A DNA stretch of 64,000 nt from Arthrobacter sp. 24S4-2 (GCF_005280255.1 NZ_CP040018.1:4092001-4156000), one strand, 5' to 3'. Counted from the first letter of the stretch, positions 39,923-48,253 are shown. Program-made: numbers and translations. The notes: generated from the letters alone by a model not told the origin.

Positions 39923-39977
39923 GCGCGAACGGACACTTGAGGCCGCACTTCCAAGGGCCTCAAGTGTCCGTTCGCGC
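39923..39977. repeat. Long perfect inverted repeat after pfkA
   Basis: A 22-bp perfect stem (39923-39944 with 39956-39977) and an 11-base loop lie between pfkA and the next plus-strand gene. No T-run follows. The long arms and high symmetry are like dispersed palindromic elements rather than a plain terminator. It shares no obvious sequence with the repeat at 34141. Confidence 0.7.
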
Positions 39978-40003
39978 TGTTTCGGGCTGGGTAGGGTTGA
40001 GGC

Positions 40004-40762
40004 ATGACTCTCCACCCCGGTTCCATAGACATCATCCAGCTGGCATGGGCCCGCCATTTGGGCCTCGATGATGGGGCGTTCGCCGCGGCCCGGAAGATCG
40101 ACGCCGATTCCGCTGCTTCCGGGGCCGACTCAATTGCGGCCGCAGCACGGATCACGCGCGCGGACGAATCGCGGAAATCGGTGGATTTCGTGCGCTTGTT
40201 CGGGGCCTCGGCCCTGGTCGGACCCCAATGGGCCCTTGACGCCGCCGCGGGCATTGCGGACGAGGAACTCGCCCAGCACGTGACACTCCTGACCATCACA
40301 CGGCAGCACGGCGGCCACGGGCAGGGCGCGGCTGCCCTCTTCTTCGCGGACGACCTCCCGCTGCGGCAGCCGGCGGAGGAGCTGACGGTCTCGCACGGAA
40401 ACCCTGAGGCAATCGAACTAGAAGGGCTGTGCCCGCCTGACGACGTGAACGAAGTGGGCCTGTCCGACCTCGAACACCGGTTCACGATCCTGCGCGACGA
40501 CGACGGCCGCAAGGTACCGGTGGCCTGCGGGGCCTACTCCGAGTGGGAAGGAATCCTCGCCCATATGGGCGTGCTGGTGGACCCTGACTGGCGGCGCCGG
40601 GGACTTGGCTCCCTGGCGGCATCCATCGCTGCCCATGAGGCACTCGCGGCGGGGCTCACCCTGCAGTGGCGCTCGGACGTCAGCAACAAGGGCGCCCTCG
40701 CGATTGCCCGGAGCCTCGGTTTCGTCACGGGCGGGATCCACACCAGCGTCCTGCTGGGCTGA
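40004..40762 (+). CDS. GNAT family acetyltransferase
   Basis: A 252-residue protein whose C-terminal third is a GNAT domain. MGVLVDPDWRRRGLGSLAAS holds the R-x-x-G-x-G acetyl-CoA loop, followed by SDVSNKGALAIARSLGF. The N-terminal 130 residues resemble the partner half of bacterial double-domain GNATs but lack a clear signature. Substrate unknown. TAGGGT lies exactly 6 bases before the ATG and no ribosome binding site is seen, so the mRNA may be leaderless. Confidence 0.8.
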   Translation: MTLHPGSIDIIQLAWARHLGLDDGAFAAARKIDADSAASGADSIAAAARITRADESRKSVDFVRLFGASALVGPQWALDAAAGIADEELAQHVTLLTITRQHGGHGQGAAALFFADDLPLRQPAEELTVSHGNPEAIELEGLCPPDDVNEVGLSDLEHRFTILRDDDGRKVPVACGAYSEWEGILAHMGVLVDPDWRRRGLGSLAASIAAHEALAAGLTLQWRSDVSNKGALAIARSLGFVTGGIHTSVLLG

Positions 40763-40812
40763 ACCGGCGGTTCACCCAGCAGGTTCAGACCACTACGGTT
40801 CAGCCCAGCAGG
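40750..40812. terminator. Hairpin with two alternative right arms between convergent genes
   Basis: The arm at 40750-40765 can pair with 40769-40783 (one bulged base) or perfectly, over 16 bp, with 40797-40812. The first choice gives a 3-base loop and the second a 31-base loop. It overlaps the end of the GNAT gene and abuts the convergent MFS gene, so it probably separates the two transcripts. There is no long T-run. Confidence 0.55.
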
Positions 40813-40813
40813 T

Positions 40814-42355
40814 TCAGGCGGATTTTGCCGGGGCTGAGTTGGCCCCGGCAGCGCCGGATTCCGGGGCGCCGGAGCCGCCCCAGTTTTCCACCGGCTTGGG
40901 CTTGGCGAAGAACAGTGCCACGGCGGCGCCCAGCACGATCACTGCAGCCGGCAGCATGATGGACTGGGCCATCGCTGTCGAAAAGGCCTCATGCAGGGCT
41001 TCGGGGAGCTGGCCGCCGAAACTCATGGGGCTGGCTTCCCCCGCAGGAGCGCCTGCCGCCGCCGGGAGTTCTGCGGCCAGGCGCGACTGCATCAGCACGG
41101 CAATGGCCGCGCTGCCCAGCACGGCGCCGATCTGGCGGGTGGTGTTATAGACCCCGGCGCCCGCGCCCGCCTGGCGCGGAGGCAGGTTGCGCGTGGCCGT
41201 TGAGCTGAGCGGCGCCCAGATGCCGGCATTAGCGAAGCCAAGGACGGCGCTGGGCAGCAGGAAGAGCCAGATGGGCGTGTCCGGGCGCATTAGTGCAGAG
41301 TTCCAGAACAGCGCAACCGACATCAGCGCCAGGCCGCCGGCGGTGATGTACTTCGGATTCACGCGGTCGATGATCTTGCCCACCACGGGTGCGAGGCCGC
41401 CCGAAATGAGCGCCATCGGAATCATCATCAGGGCCGACTGCGTGGGAGTCAGCCCCCGGACCACCTGGTAGTAGAAGATCAGAGGGAGGCTGAAGGCCGT
41501 TACCGTGAAGCCCACCGTGGTGATTCCCAGGTTGGCGAGCGAGAAGTTGCGGTCCCTGAACAGCGAGAGCGGCAGCAGGGGCTCGCCGCCGTTGAATTTG
41601 GGGTTGAAACGCTGCCACGCCACGAACCCGGCCAGAACCACGACGCCGGCAATGATCAGGCCCCACACCGTGATGGGGCCAGTGATGGTCCCCCAGTTGT
41701 ACGTCTCGCCTTCCTGGATGCCGAACACCAGCAGGAAGAGCCCGACGGCGCTGAGCAGCACGCCGGGGATGTCGAACTTGTGCGGGTGCGTGGTCAGCGA
41801 CGGAACGTAGCGAAGTGCCAGGATGAAGCCCGCGATGCCCACCGGCACGTTAATGAAGAAGATCCATGCCCAGCCGAGGCCGTCCACCAGCACGCCGCCG
41901 AGGATCGGTCCCACCAAGGTGGCGACGCCAGCGGTTGCGCCCCAGATGCCCATGGCCGCGCCGCGCCGGTCCGGCGGGAAGATCCGGGTGATCACAGCCA
42001 TGGTCTGCGGCGCCATGATTGCGGCACCGAAGCCCTGGACCACCCGGGCCAGGATGAGGGTCTGGACGTCGCCGGACAGCCCGCACCACAGGGACGCTAG
42101 GGTGAACACCACCAGGCCCGTCAGGTAAAGCCTTTTGGGCCCGAACCTGTCACCCAGCCGGCCGGTGATCAGCAGCGGCACGGCATAAGCCAACAGGTAG
42201 GCGCTGGTCACCCAGATGACGGAATTGATGTCCGCATTCAGGCCTTCCATGATCCGGGGGTTGGCCACTGAGACGATGGTGGTGTCGATCAGGATCATGA
42301 AGAAGCCGATCACCAGGGACCAAAGGGCCGGCCACGGCCTAGCTACGTTTTCCAT
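40814..42355 (-). CDS. MFS multidrug efflux transporter, DHA2 (14-helix) family
   Basis: A 513-residue protein with about 14 membrane helices. The DHA2 signature is clear: DTTIVSVANPRIM in helix 1, the loop motif GRLGDRFGPKRLYL (motif A) and VGPILGGVLVDGLGWAWIFF (motif C). The end is hydrophilic. Such proteins export drugs using the proton gradient. It follows the PadR regulator gene by 36 bases on the same strand, the standard self-regulated efflux arrangement. The exported compound cannot be told. Confidence 0.92.
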   Translation of the reverse strand: MENVARPWPALWSLVIGFFMILIDTTIVSVANPRIMEGLNADINSVIWVTSAYLLAYAVPLLITGRLGDRFGPKRLYLTGLVVFTLASLWCGLSGDVQTLILARVVQGFGAAIMAPQTMAVITRIFPPDRRGAAMGIWGATAGVATLVGPILGGVLVDGLGWAWIFFINVPVGIAGFILALRYVPSLTTHPHKFDIPGVLLSAVGLFLLVFGIQEGETYNWGTITGPITVWGLIIAGVVVLAGFVAWQRFNPKFNGGEPLLPLSLFRDRNFSLANLGITTVGFTVTAFSLPLIFYYQVVRGLTPTQSALMMIPMALISGGLAPVVGKIIDRVNPKYITAGGLALMSVALFWNSALMRPDTPIWLFLLPSAVLGFANAGIWAPLSSTATRNLPPRQAGAGAGVYNTTRQIGAVLGSAAIAVLMQSRLAAELPAAAGAPAGEASPMSFGGQLPEALHEAFSTAMAQSIMLPAAVIVLGAAVALFFAKPKPVENWGGSGAPESGAAGANSAPAKSA

Positions 42356-42391
42356 GTGGGTCCTTCGTGTGTTGTTGTCTTGTGTGTTCTG

Positions 42392-42955
42392 CTACCACGG
42401 GATTTCCCCGGAGCGGAGCTGGTCCTGCAGGCCGCGTATCCAGCCCATTTCGGTCTTCAGCATGGCTTGCTGGTACTGGAGGTCGATCCAGTACTTGCGC
42501 TCCACGTCCTTTTGCCGGACTGCCGCCTCCCCTGTTTCCAGGAACTGAAGTTGTTCCTGCAGCAGTTCCAGGCGGCGGTCCAGGAGGTCCAGCACGACGG
42601 CGGCCGGCAGGTTGTACGCCTCTGCCACCGCCAGCGGGAAGGTTGGATATTCGTTGATCGGCTCGGCGAGCATGTCCTGCAGCCGCGCGGTAAGGGCCTC
42701 GCGGCCCGCAGGCGTGATCCGGTAGGTGGTCCGTTCCGGCCGGTTGCCTTCGCGGTCCGTTCCGGCTGTTTCCACCAGGCCGCGTTCCTCCAGCCGGCCG
42801 ACGGCGTGGTACAGCGTTCCGGGGCGGACCTTGACCAGCCGGTCTTCGTGCCTGGCCATCAGCAGCTGGTACATCTCGTACGGATGCATCGGCTCCTCCA
42901 CCAGCAGGGAGAGGGCGGAAATGCCTAGCGGCGTCAAGGGAACTGATCGCGCCAT
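42392..42955 (-). CDS. PadR family transcriptional regulator
   Basis: A 187-residue protein with the PadR winged helix at the N-terminus (ISALSLLVEEPMHPYEMYQL, then VKVRPGTLYHAVGRLEERGL) and a long helical C-terminal dimerisation part (from about residue 100). PadR proteins repress neighbouring transporter genes and release DNA when they bind the exported compound. It is first in the PadR-MFS operon and has a tandem repeat just upstream that is a good operator candidate. Confidence 0.92.
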   Translation of the reverse strand: MARSVPLTPLGISALSLLVEEPMHPYEMYQLLMARHEDRLVKVRPGTLYHAVGRLEERGLVETAGTDREGNRPERTTYRITPAGREALTARLQDMLAEPINEYPTFPLAVAEAYNLPAAVVLDLLDRRLELLQEQLQFLETGEAAVRQKDVERKYWIDLQYQQAMLKTEMGWIRGLQDQLRSGEIPW

Positions 42956-42979
42956 GCTCTGGCCACTCCCCTATTGATC

Positions 42980-43046
42980 GACGGCACCTGGTGTTTGACG
43001 GCACCAGGTGTTCGACGGCACCAGGTGTTCGACGGCACCGTAGTCA
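42980..43046. promoter_or_regulatory. 17-bp tandem repeat upstream of padR, candidate operator
   Basis: GACGGCACCAGGTGTTC occurs three times in tandem (42980-42996 with two changes, 42997-43013, 43014-43030). A partial fourth copy begins at 43031, and GACGGC recurs near 43050. Each unit holds CACCAGGTG or CACCTGGTG, a 9-base palindrome. The array lies 25 bases upstream of the padR start and would overlap its promoter. Confidence 0.7.
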
Positions 43047-43107
43047 ATCGACGGCGCCGTGGCGGTTATTCCGCTTCAACTATTCCACATGGAGTATTAG
43101 GGCGCAA

Positions 43108-43140
43108 GAAAGCCCGCGGGTGCAACCACCGCGGGCTTTC
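43108..43140. terminator. Terminator after the ankyrin gene
   Basis: A perfect 12-bp stem (43108-43119 with 43129-43140) with a 9-base loop lies 30 bases beyond the ankyrin-gene stop. Both sides have TTTC-like tails, weak but suitable. It separates the ygfZ-ankyrin transcript from the padR upstream region. Confidence 0.75.
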
Positions 43141-43169
43141 CGGCTTCTTGCGCTTCAATCTGGCGGTGT

Positions 43170-43580
43170 TCAGCCCAGCAGCGCCAGAATCTCTGCGCGG
43201 GCAAACATCTGTGCCGCTGCGCGTGCGGAGGGCGTACCGGCGTCGGGATCTGCGCCCGCACCCAGGAGAGCCTCCGCCACGTCCGTGTAGCCCTTGAATG
43301 CCGCACCGGCGAGAGGCGTCTGCCCGCGATCGTTGACGGCGTTTGCGTCCGCGCCGTGCCGCAGGAGCAGCTCAACCGCGGGGGCATGGCCATGGTAGGC
43401 CGCCAGCATCAGCAGTGAGTCGCCGGATGCGTTGGTCATGTTGGCGGGCGCCCCGGCGTCGAGGTAGCTTCCCAGCAACGCCGAGTCACCCTCCCGTGCT
43501 GCATCAAAGAGCGCATGCGCGAGGGCCAGTGTTTCGTCGTCGGGTCCGGCGGTGCTGCTGTCCGCTGCGTTGTCGGTCAT
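43170..43580 (-). CDS. Ankyrin-repeat protein (136 aa)
   Basis: Residues 20-125 form about three ankyrin repeats, seen in GDSLLMLAAYHGHAPAVELL, then LLRHGADANAVNDRGQTPLA and GAAFKGYTDVAEALLGAGAD. Ankyrin repeats bind proteins, and no enzyme domain is present. There is no signal peptide. The start ATG overlaps the ygfZ stop (ATGA), so the two are co-translated. This may point to a link with YgfZ, but the partner is unknown. Confidence 0.9.
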   Translation of the reverse strand: MTDNAADSSTAGPDDETLALAHALFDAAREGDSALLGSYLDAGAPANMTNASGDSLLMLAAYHGHAPAVELLLRHGADANAVNDRGQTPLAGAAFKGYTDVAEALLGAGADPDAGTPSARAAAQMFARAEILALLG

Positions 43581-44662
43581 CGGTGTGTTCCCTTCAGGAA
43601 TCCGGTCTGGCGGCCCACCACCTGGCCGGCGTCGGGAGCCACAATGACTTCCTGCGCAGCCGTATATGGTTCGTCGCCGTCTACGACCGTCAGTATTTCA
43701 TCCGGGGCAACCGAACGCTTTATGACTGCCAGCGCGATGGGGCCCATCTCGTAATGCTGCACCACGGAGGTCACGTTTCCCACCTTTCGCTCACCCAGGC
43801 GCACCTCGCTGCCCGCGGCGGGGAGGGTGTGCTGCGAACCGTCCAGCTGCAGGAAGACCAGACGGCGGGGCGGATGACCCAGGTTGTGCACACGGGCGAC
43901 CGTCTCCTGGCCTTTATAGCAGCCTTTCGCCAGGTGCACTGCGGTACGCAGGAGGTCCAGCTCATGCGGAATGGTCTTGTCGTCAGTTTCCGCGCCAAGG
44001 CGGGGGCGCCAGGCGGCAACGCGCAGCGCTTCGGCTGCCCACGCACCGGCCAGCGGCCGCTCGCCCACGGTCGCCTCCAGTTCGTCTGCGGGCACCAGGT
44101 ATTCAAACCAGGGACGTTCGAGGCCGGGGTGGGATGCTTCGGCGACGACGGAGTACGAGTATCCTCCCGCCCCGACGTGCGGCCACGGATCCTCCCACAC
44201 CTTCAGGCCGGACCACTCCTCCACCCGCCGGGTGGTGCCAAGGACCGCCCAGCGGTCCGACACGTCGGCAATCTCCACGCGGAGCATGAACTTCATCCGG
44301 TTCAGCCACTCCGCCAGCGGTGCCGCTTCGGCGGCCTCGACGATCAGCCAGGTGGTGGCGCCGTCGTCAATTACCCGCGCGTCGAACTCAATCCTGCCCT
44401 GGATGCTCAGCAGCAGCAGCTCGCTCGACTCGCCCGGGGCAAGGTTGGTGACCTGCTGCGAGGAAAGGGTGTTGAGCCAGCTCAACCGGTCGGGACCGGT
44501 AACGGTTACCACGCCGCGGTGCGAAAGGTCGACGACGGCGGTTCCGGCAGCCAGCGCGCGCTGCTCCCGCAGCGGCTCACCGTAGTGCGAAGCGACGCCG
44601 GAGTCGGCGCCACCGGCCTCGACCGCGCCAGGGCGCGACAACAGGGGGCTCTTGATAGTCAT
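43577..44662 (-). CDS. ygfZ: Folate-binding YgfZ/GcvT-like protein
   Basis: A 361-residue protein of the aminomethyltransferase-like fold with the YgfZ signature KGCYKGQETVAR near residue 250 and the GcvT-like N-terminus (VVDLSHRGVVTVTGPDRLSW). YgfZ uses a folate and its cysteine to help maintain some iron-sulfur enzymes. The ATG at 44662 was chosen for its fit to the family. An AAAGGA site lies about 11 bases upstream, rather far. It is co-translated with the ankyrin gene. Confidence 0.9.
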   Translation of the reverse strand: MTIKSPLLSRPGAVEAGGADSGVASHYGEPLREQRALAAGTAVVDLSHRGVVTVTGPDRLSWLNTLSSQQVTNLAPGESSELLLLSIQGRIEFDARVIDDGATTWLIVEAAEAAPLAEWLNRMKFMLRVEIADVSDRWAVLGTTRRVEEWSGLKVWEDPWPHVGAGGYSYSVVAEASHPGLERPWFEYLVPADELEATVGERPLAGAWAAEALRVAAWRPRLGAETDDKTIPHELDLLRTAVHLAKGCYKGQETVARVHNLGHPPRRLVFLQLDGSQHTLPAAGSEVRLGERKVGNVTSVVQHYEMGPIALAVIKRSVAPDEILTVVDGDEPYTAAQEVIVAPDAGQVVGRQTGFLKGTHR

Positions 44663-44750
44663 ATGAAGGGAACATCCTTTGATAGGCAGGTATTCCGGTG
44701 CCGGCGGCCCGGCCACCGGGAAAGACGGCGGTTTGGTCTGGCGTCCGGGC

Positions 44751-45500
44751 CTAGCGGTACTCGGGGTTCTCGAAGTCGAACCTTGTGCCGGCCTTCCATT
44801 CCGCCGGCAGGTTGCCGTAGGCCGGGATGCCGCCCGCGTCCTTCAGGATCCGCGCGAGGTGCAGCAGGTTCCATGTCATGAAGGTGGTGTTGCGGTTGGT
44901 GAAGTCGCTCTCCGGGCCGCCCGAACCCTCATCCAGGTAGCTTGGCCCCGGACCCACCGGGCCGATCCAGCCGGCGTCCGCCTGCGGGGGGATGGTGAAC
45001 CCGACGTGCTGGAGGCTGTAAAGAACATTCATGGAGCAGTGTTTGATGCCGTCCTCATTGCCGGTAATCAGGCAACCGCCCACCTTCGGGTAGAACGCCC
45101 ATTGGCCTTTTTCGTTCAGTTCGCCGGAGTGCGCGTACAGGCGCTCGATCAGTTTCTTGGTTTGGGAGGAATTGTCACCGAGCCAGATGGGACCGGCCAC
45201 CACCACGATGTCCGCGTCCTTGACGGCGGGATACAGTTCGGGCCATTCGTCGGTTTCCCAGCCGTGCTCGCGCATGTCCGGATACACGCCGCTGGCAATA
45301 TCGTGATCCACCGTCCTGATCACGCGGGTGGTGACGCCCTGTTTCTCCATGATGAGGCGGCTGACCTCGATCAGGCCCTGCGTATTGCTGGTCTCCGGCG
45401 ATTTCTTGAGCGTGCCGTTGAAAAAAACAGCTTTGAGATCGCCGTAGCTTGCGCTTTTTGCCTGGCTTGGCTTACCCGGGTCTGGCTGCTGGCTGTTCAC
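44751..45500 (-). CDS. NADPH-dependent FMN reductase / flavodoxin-like protein
   Basis: A protein of about 249 residues. The flavin-phosphate loop lies near the start (FFNGTLKKSPETSNTQGLIE), with AGPIWLGDNSSQTKKLIERL around residue 105 and a C-terminal extension with many Pro/Gly. This is the fold of NAD(P)H:FMN and quinone reductases. I chose the GTG at 45500 because AGGGAG precedes it. The nitrobindin-like gene lies 80 bases upstream on the same strand. Substrate unknown. Confidence 0.85.
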   Translation of the reverse strand: MNSQQPDPGKPSQAKSASYGDLKAVFFNGTLKKSPETSNTQGLIEVSRLIMEKQGVTTRVIRTVDHDIASGVYPDMREHGWETDEWPELYPAVKDADIVVVAGPIWLGDNSSQTKKLIERLYAHSGELNEKGQWAFYPKVGGCLITGNEDGIKHCSMNVLYSLQHVGFTIPPQADAGWIGPVGPGPSYLDEGSGGPESDFTNRNTTFMTWNLLHLARILKDAGGIPAYGNLPAEWKAGTRFDFENPEYR

Positions 45501-45580
45501 GGTCTTGCTCCCTGCACTCGTTGCGGACAACAAAAATCAGTGAGACCCAGCGGCCAGGCTTCCGGGACTGGCCGCGCGGC

Positions 45581-46195
45581 CTAGGAAGTTTTACTGAGGA
45601 TGGCCGACGCGTGGGCTTCCAGCCCGCCGCCCGGCGTCGAACCTTTTCCGGTGGCCACGTCCCAGCGCCAGAGGAGCTTTCCGTCTACCAGCCCGAAGAT
45701 CCGGGTGGCGGCAGTGTACTCCTTGGAATGGCTCCCGCGCATCACCATGTCGGTGCTCAGCTGGATCTGCGGCCCCTTGATCTGGCCGTAGTACAGCTCG
45801 GTGATCCCGCCCGGGTGGGCAATGGAAACGGAGATGTCAAAGCCGCCGTCGCTGTTGCGCAGGGCCTCGACTTCGTCGGCGCTCTTCAGGACGGGGACGA
45901 TGTCCGCCGGGATGAGCCCCGGCCCGCCGTCCTCCTCCCGCTGCTTCCGCTCCAGCGCCCAGAAACCGGTCTCGACCGTCAGTGGCCGCAGCTTCGTTCC
46001 GTCGTCGTCCGTCAGCCAGCTTTCGGCACGGTACTGGAGGTACGGCAGGCCGTTGTGCGTGAAGGAAACGTGCTGTAGGAAGTGCTCGGAATCTTCTTCG
46101 CCGGCCCCCAGGCGTCCGTTGCCCTCCCACTCACCAATGAGCCAGGACAACGGGACGAGCTCGGGCGTGAGGTCTGTAGGAATTTCAATCGGCAC
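45581..46195 (-). CDS. Nitrobindin-like (FABP-fold) heme-binding protein
   Basis: A 204-residue beta-barrel protein with the N-terminal GEWEGNG motif (GxWxGxG) near residue 23 and a C-terminal histidine in EAHASAILSK. The same residues bind ferric heme in nitrobindins, which react with nitric oxide or peroxynitrite in other organisms. I chose the GTG at 46195 because GGAGG lies 8 bases upstream. A TTG seven codons earlier is the alternative. The 37-residue membrane protein gene is just upstream. Confidence 0.85.
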   Translation of the reverse strand: MPIEIPTDLTPELVPLSWLIGEWEGNGRLGAGEEDSEHFLQHVSFTHNGLPYLQYRAESWLTDDDGTKLRPLTVETGFWALERKQREEDGGPGLIPADIVPVLKSADEVEALRNSDGGFDISVSIAHPGGITELYYGQIKGPQIQLSTDMVMRGSHSKEYTAATRIFGLVDGKLLWRWDVATGKGSTPGGGLEAHASAILSKTS

Positions 46196-46233
46196 AGTAA
46201 CTACCTCCGCAGACAACTAACTCTGAACTGGTA

Positions 46234-46347
46234 TTACTTCTGGCCCTTGAACAGGCGGTAGACCACAAAACCTGCGAACCAGGCCATGGAAAGGCTGGCA
46301 ATGCCAAGCAGGACAAGGAAGAAAATCTCAAATGCAAGTACGGACAT
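46234..46347 (-). CDS. Small single-pass membrane protein (37 aa)
   Basis: The minus strand reads MSVLAFEIFFLVLLGIASLS with continuing hydrophobic residues and ends in VVYRLFKGQK. One helix spans most of its length. AGGATGG lies about 7 bases before the ATG. It sits 17 bases after the 244-residue membrane protein and 38 before the nitrobindin-like gene, on the same strand. No family is recognised. Confidence 0.65.
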   Translation of the reverse strand: MSVLAFEIFFLVLLGIASLSMAWFAGFVVYRLFKGQK

Positions 46348-46364
46348 GATGCCATCCTAACGCG

Positions 46365-47099
46365 TTAGTAGATGAGTAGTTTGTCTATGAAGTAGGCCAG
46401 CGAACCCACCGCGGCTACAGGCGCGAGGCCCATGCCAAAAGCGGCAGGAAAGTCAATCCGGTCCCCGCGGAGTATAACCAATCTGCGGAGGCTTACCAGA
46501 ACCGCGCCCACCACAATGCCCACAACGGCGGCGGGTATTACGGCGATGTTCGAGAAGATCAGGCCCGCCAACGGGGCCGTAAGGCCCGCGAGCACGATAC
46601 CCAGCGGGGCCACGATCCGGTCCGGCCACCGGATGAGGCCGGCCAGCAGTGCGAACGCAGCACTGATGCCGGCTACAAGCAGCATTTCCTTCACTCCGTT
46701 GAACCTCGAGGCCGCGATCCAGCCTGCGCCAAGACAGGACAGCAGGACGCCTGCGCTTGAGCCCAGCGTCGACTCCAGGCGCTGCGCCTGGCCCGTGCCC
46801 CGAAGGAGCTGCATCAGGAAGACTGCCATGACGCCTGCGGCGATGAAGGCGGGCGTCCAGTCGAGAAACCCTGGCGCCGGGACGTACGTGGCAGCCACGG
46901 CGGCACCGACTCCGGGAAGCCCGATGATCGCCGCGAGGGTCTTCTTCGCAGGGATGCCTAGGAAATGGGGCCAGCCGATGCCGACCGCCAGGGCGACGGC
47001 CACGGCAACCCCCAGCAGCACTTCCGGTGAGGTGTAAGCGCCGCCGATGAAGACAGCAAGCCCGGCCAGTCCGATGGTTCCGATCGTCCACGGCTTCAC
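46365..47099 (-). CDS. Integral membrane protein, unknown function (244 aa)
   Basis: About eight hydrophobic helices with short loops, starting MKPWTIGTIGLAGLAVFIGG from GTG. Only a few charged residues appear (LLRGTGQAQRLES, SLRRLVILRGDRID), at loop positions. I do not recognise the family. It may be a small permease or a scaffold protein. It heads a minus-strand run with the 37-residue protein, divergent from glnR. Confidence 0.75.
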   Translation of the reverse strand: MKPWTIGTIGLAGLAVFIGGAYTSPEVLLGVAVAVALAVGIGWPHFLGIPAKKTLAAIIGLPGVGAAVAATYVPAPGFLDWTPAFIAAGVMAVFLMQLLRGTGQAQRLESTLGSSAGVLLSCLGAGWIAASRFNGVKEMLLVAGISAAFALLAGLIRWPDRIVAPLGIVLAGLTAPLAGLIFSNIAVIPAAVVGIVVGAVLVSLRRLVILRGDRIDFPAAFGMGLAPVAAVGSLAYFIDKLLIY

Positions 47100-47461
47100 T
47101 GTTTACCCGCGCTCACTCTCTGCTGACGTCATCTTCGCTGCGTATCCGTCCAGCGCCCGCCCTGCTTTGGTCATCCCTGGGTTCCCGCGTGCGGACTCCG
47201 TTGGGGTTGGCAGGCGGTGCCTGACGGTCCAATCCTGCCCTATGTGACCTGCATATGTCGCAAATCGGGAACTGAAAGCAACTGGATCAGTGTCTGTGAA
47301 GAGGCTTTTAGGTATACTCAAAGCTCAGCTACGCTTCCTTCGGAGGATGCGGAACCCGCCGGAAATCCGGCTGGCCCACTACCGACGCGGGCGGCCAGTA
47401 CCGGCCGGTGAAAGCCCGGTTCAGACGCCCAATGATGCGCGGACAGCCCCTTGGAGGAACA
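47100..47461. promoter_or_regulatory. Intergenic region with glnR promoter
   Basis: This 362-base gap separates a minus-strand membrane gene from glnR. TATACT at 47313-47318 is a strong -10 box for the plus strand, though the hexamer 17 bases upstream (GTGTCT) is poor. A leader of about 140 bases would follow. The ribosome binding site GGAGGAACA is directly before the glnR ATG. No gene is supported within. Confidence 0.5.
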
Positions 47462-48160
47462 ATGTCGCACATCCTGCTACTGACGAACAGCACCGGGTCA
47501 TCGGTGGACATCCTGCCTGCCTTGGAACTACTGAACCACCGCGTTCATATCCTCCCGGCCGAGCCCACGGCGCTGCTGGAAACCGACCCCTGCGATGTGG
47601 TCCTCCTGGATGCCCGCAAGGACCTGGTGGGAGCGCGGTCCCTGACCCAGCTGCTCAAGGCCACCGGACTTAGCGCGCCCCTGATGCTGATCCTCACCGA
47701 GGGCGGCATGGCGGCGGTCTCCTCGGCCTGGGCCGTGGATGACATCGTGCTGGACTCTGCAGGTCCGGCTGAGGTCGAGGCCCGGATCCGACTTTCGGTA
47801 GCCCGTGCCGTTCCTGACCAGGAAGATACCCCCACCGAGATCCGTGCCGCAGGCGTCGTCATCGACGAAGCCAGCTACACCGCCAGGGTCAACGGGGCTC
47901 CGCTGAACCTGACCTTCAAGGAATTCGAACTCCTCAAGTACCTGGCGCAGCATCCGGGCCGCGTGTTCACCCGCCAGCAGCTCCTGACTGAGGTCTGGGG
48001 CTACGACTACTACGGCGGCACCCGGACAGTGGACGTCCATGTCAGGCGGCTGCGCGCCAAGCTGGGCGCCGACCACGAAAACCTGATCAGCACTGTCCGC
48101 AACGTCGGCTACCGCCTCACGCTGGTCCGCCAGCCCGAGGAAGAGCTGACCGAGGCGTAG
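47462..48160 (+). CDS. glnR: GlnR-type OmpR-family nitrogen regulator
   Basis: A 232-residue protein with an atypical receiver domain (HILLLTNSTGSS, VLLDARKDLVGARSL) and a winged-helix domain (LTFKEFELLKYLAQHPGRVF, then WGYDYYGGTRTVDVHVRRLR). Asp50 is at the position known in GlnR, but the usual acidic triad of phosphorylated receivers is missing. GlnR is thought to work without a kinase, as a homodimer. It controls nitrogen assimilation genes such as glnA and amtB in Actinobacteria. It is separated from mshD by a terminator. Confidence 0.9.
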   Translation: MSHILLLTNSTGSSVDILPALELLNHRVHILPAEPTALLETDPCDVVLLDARKDLVGARSLTQLLKATGLSAPLMLILTEGGMAAVSSAWAVDDIVLDSAGPAEVEARIRLSVARAVPDQEDTPTEIRAAGVVIDEASYTARVNGAPLNLTFKEFELLKYLAQHPGRVFTRQQLLTEVWGYDYYGGTRTVDVHVRRLRAKLGADHENLISTVRNVGYRLTLVRQPEEELTEA

Positions 48161-48220
48161 CCACCGGCAGCGTCGGTGTCATCCGCCCGTGCAGTTCGCC
48201 GCACGCAGTTCATCGAAACG

Positions 48221-48253
48221 AAGAAGCCCCGGACCACTGGTCCGGGGCTTCTT
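48221..48253 (+). terminator. Rho-independent terminator after glnR
   Basis: A 16-bp near-continuous palindrome (48221-48236 with 48238-48253) forms a GC-rich stem with an A-rich left and T-rich right flank. It lies 61 bases after the glnR stop, so mshD likely has its own promoter. Confidence 0.88.

Noticed and set aside
42980..43046. CRISPR-like or integron-like array at the padR repeats
   Set aside because: The units are directly head to tail with no spacers, and there are no associated integrase or cas genes.
47103..47321. A 72-codon minus-strand frame upstream of glnR
   Set aside because: No membrane helix or motif, and it overlaps the probable glnR promoter. Weak ribosome binding site.
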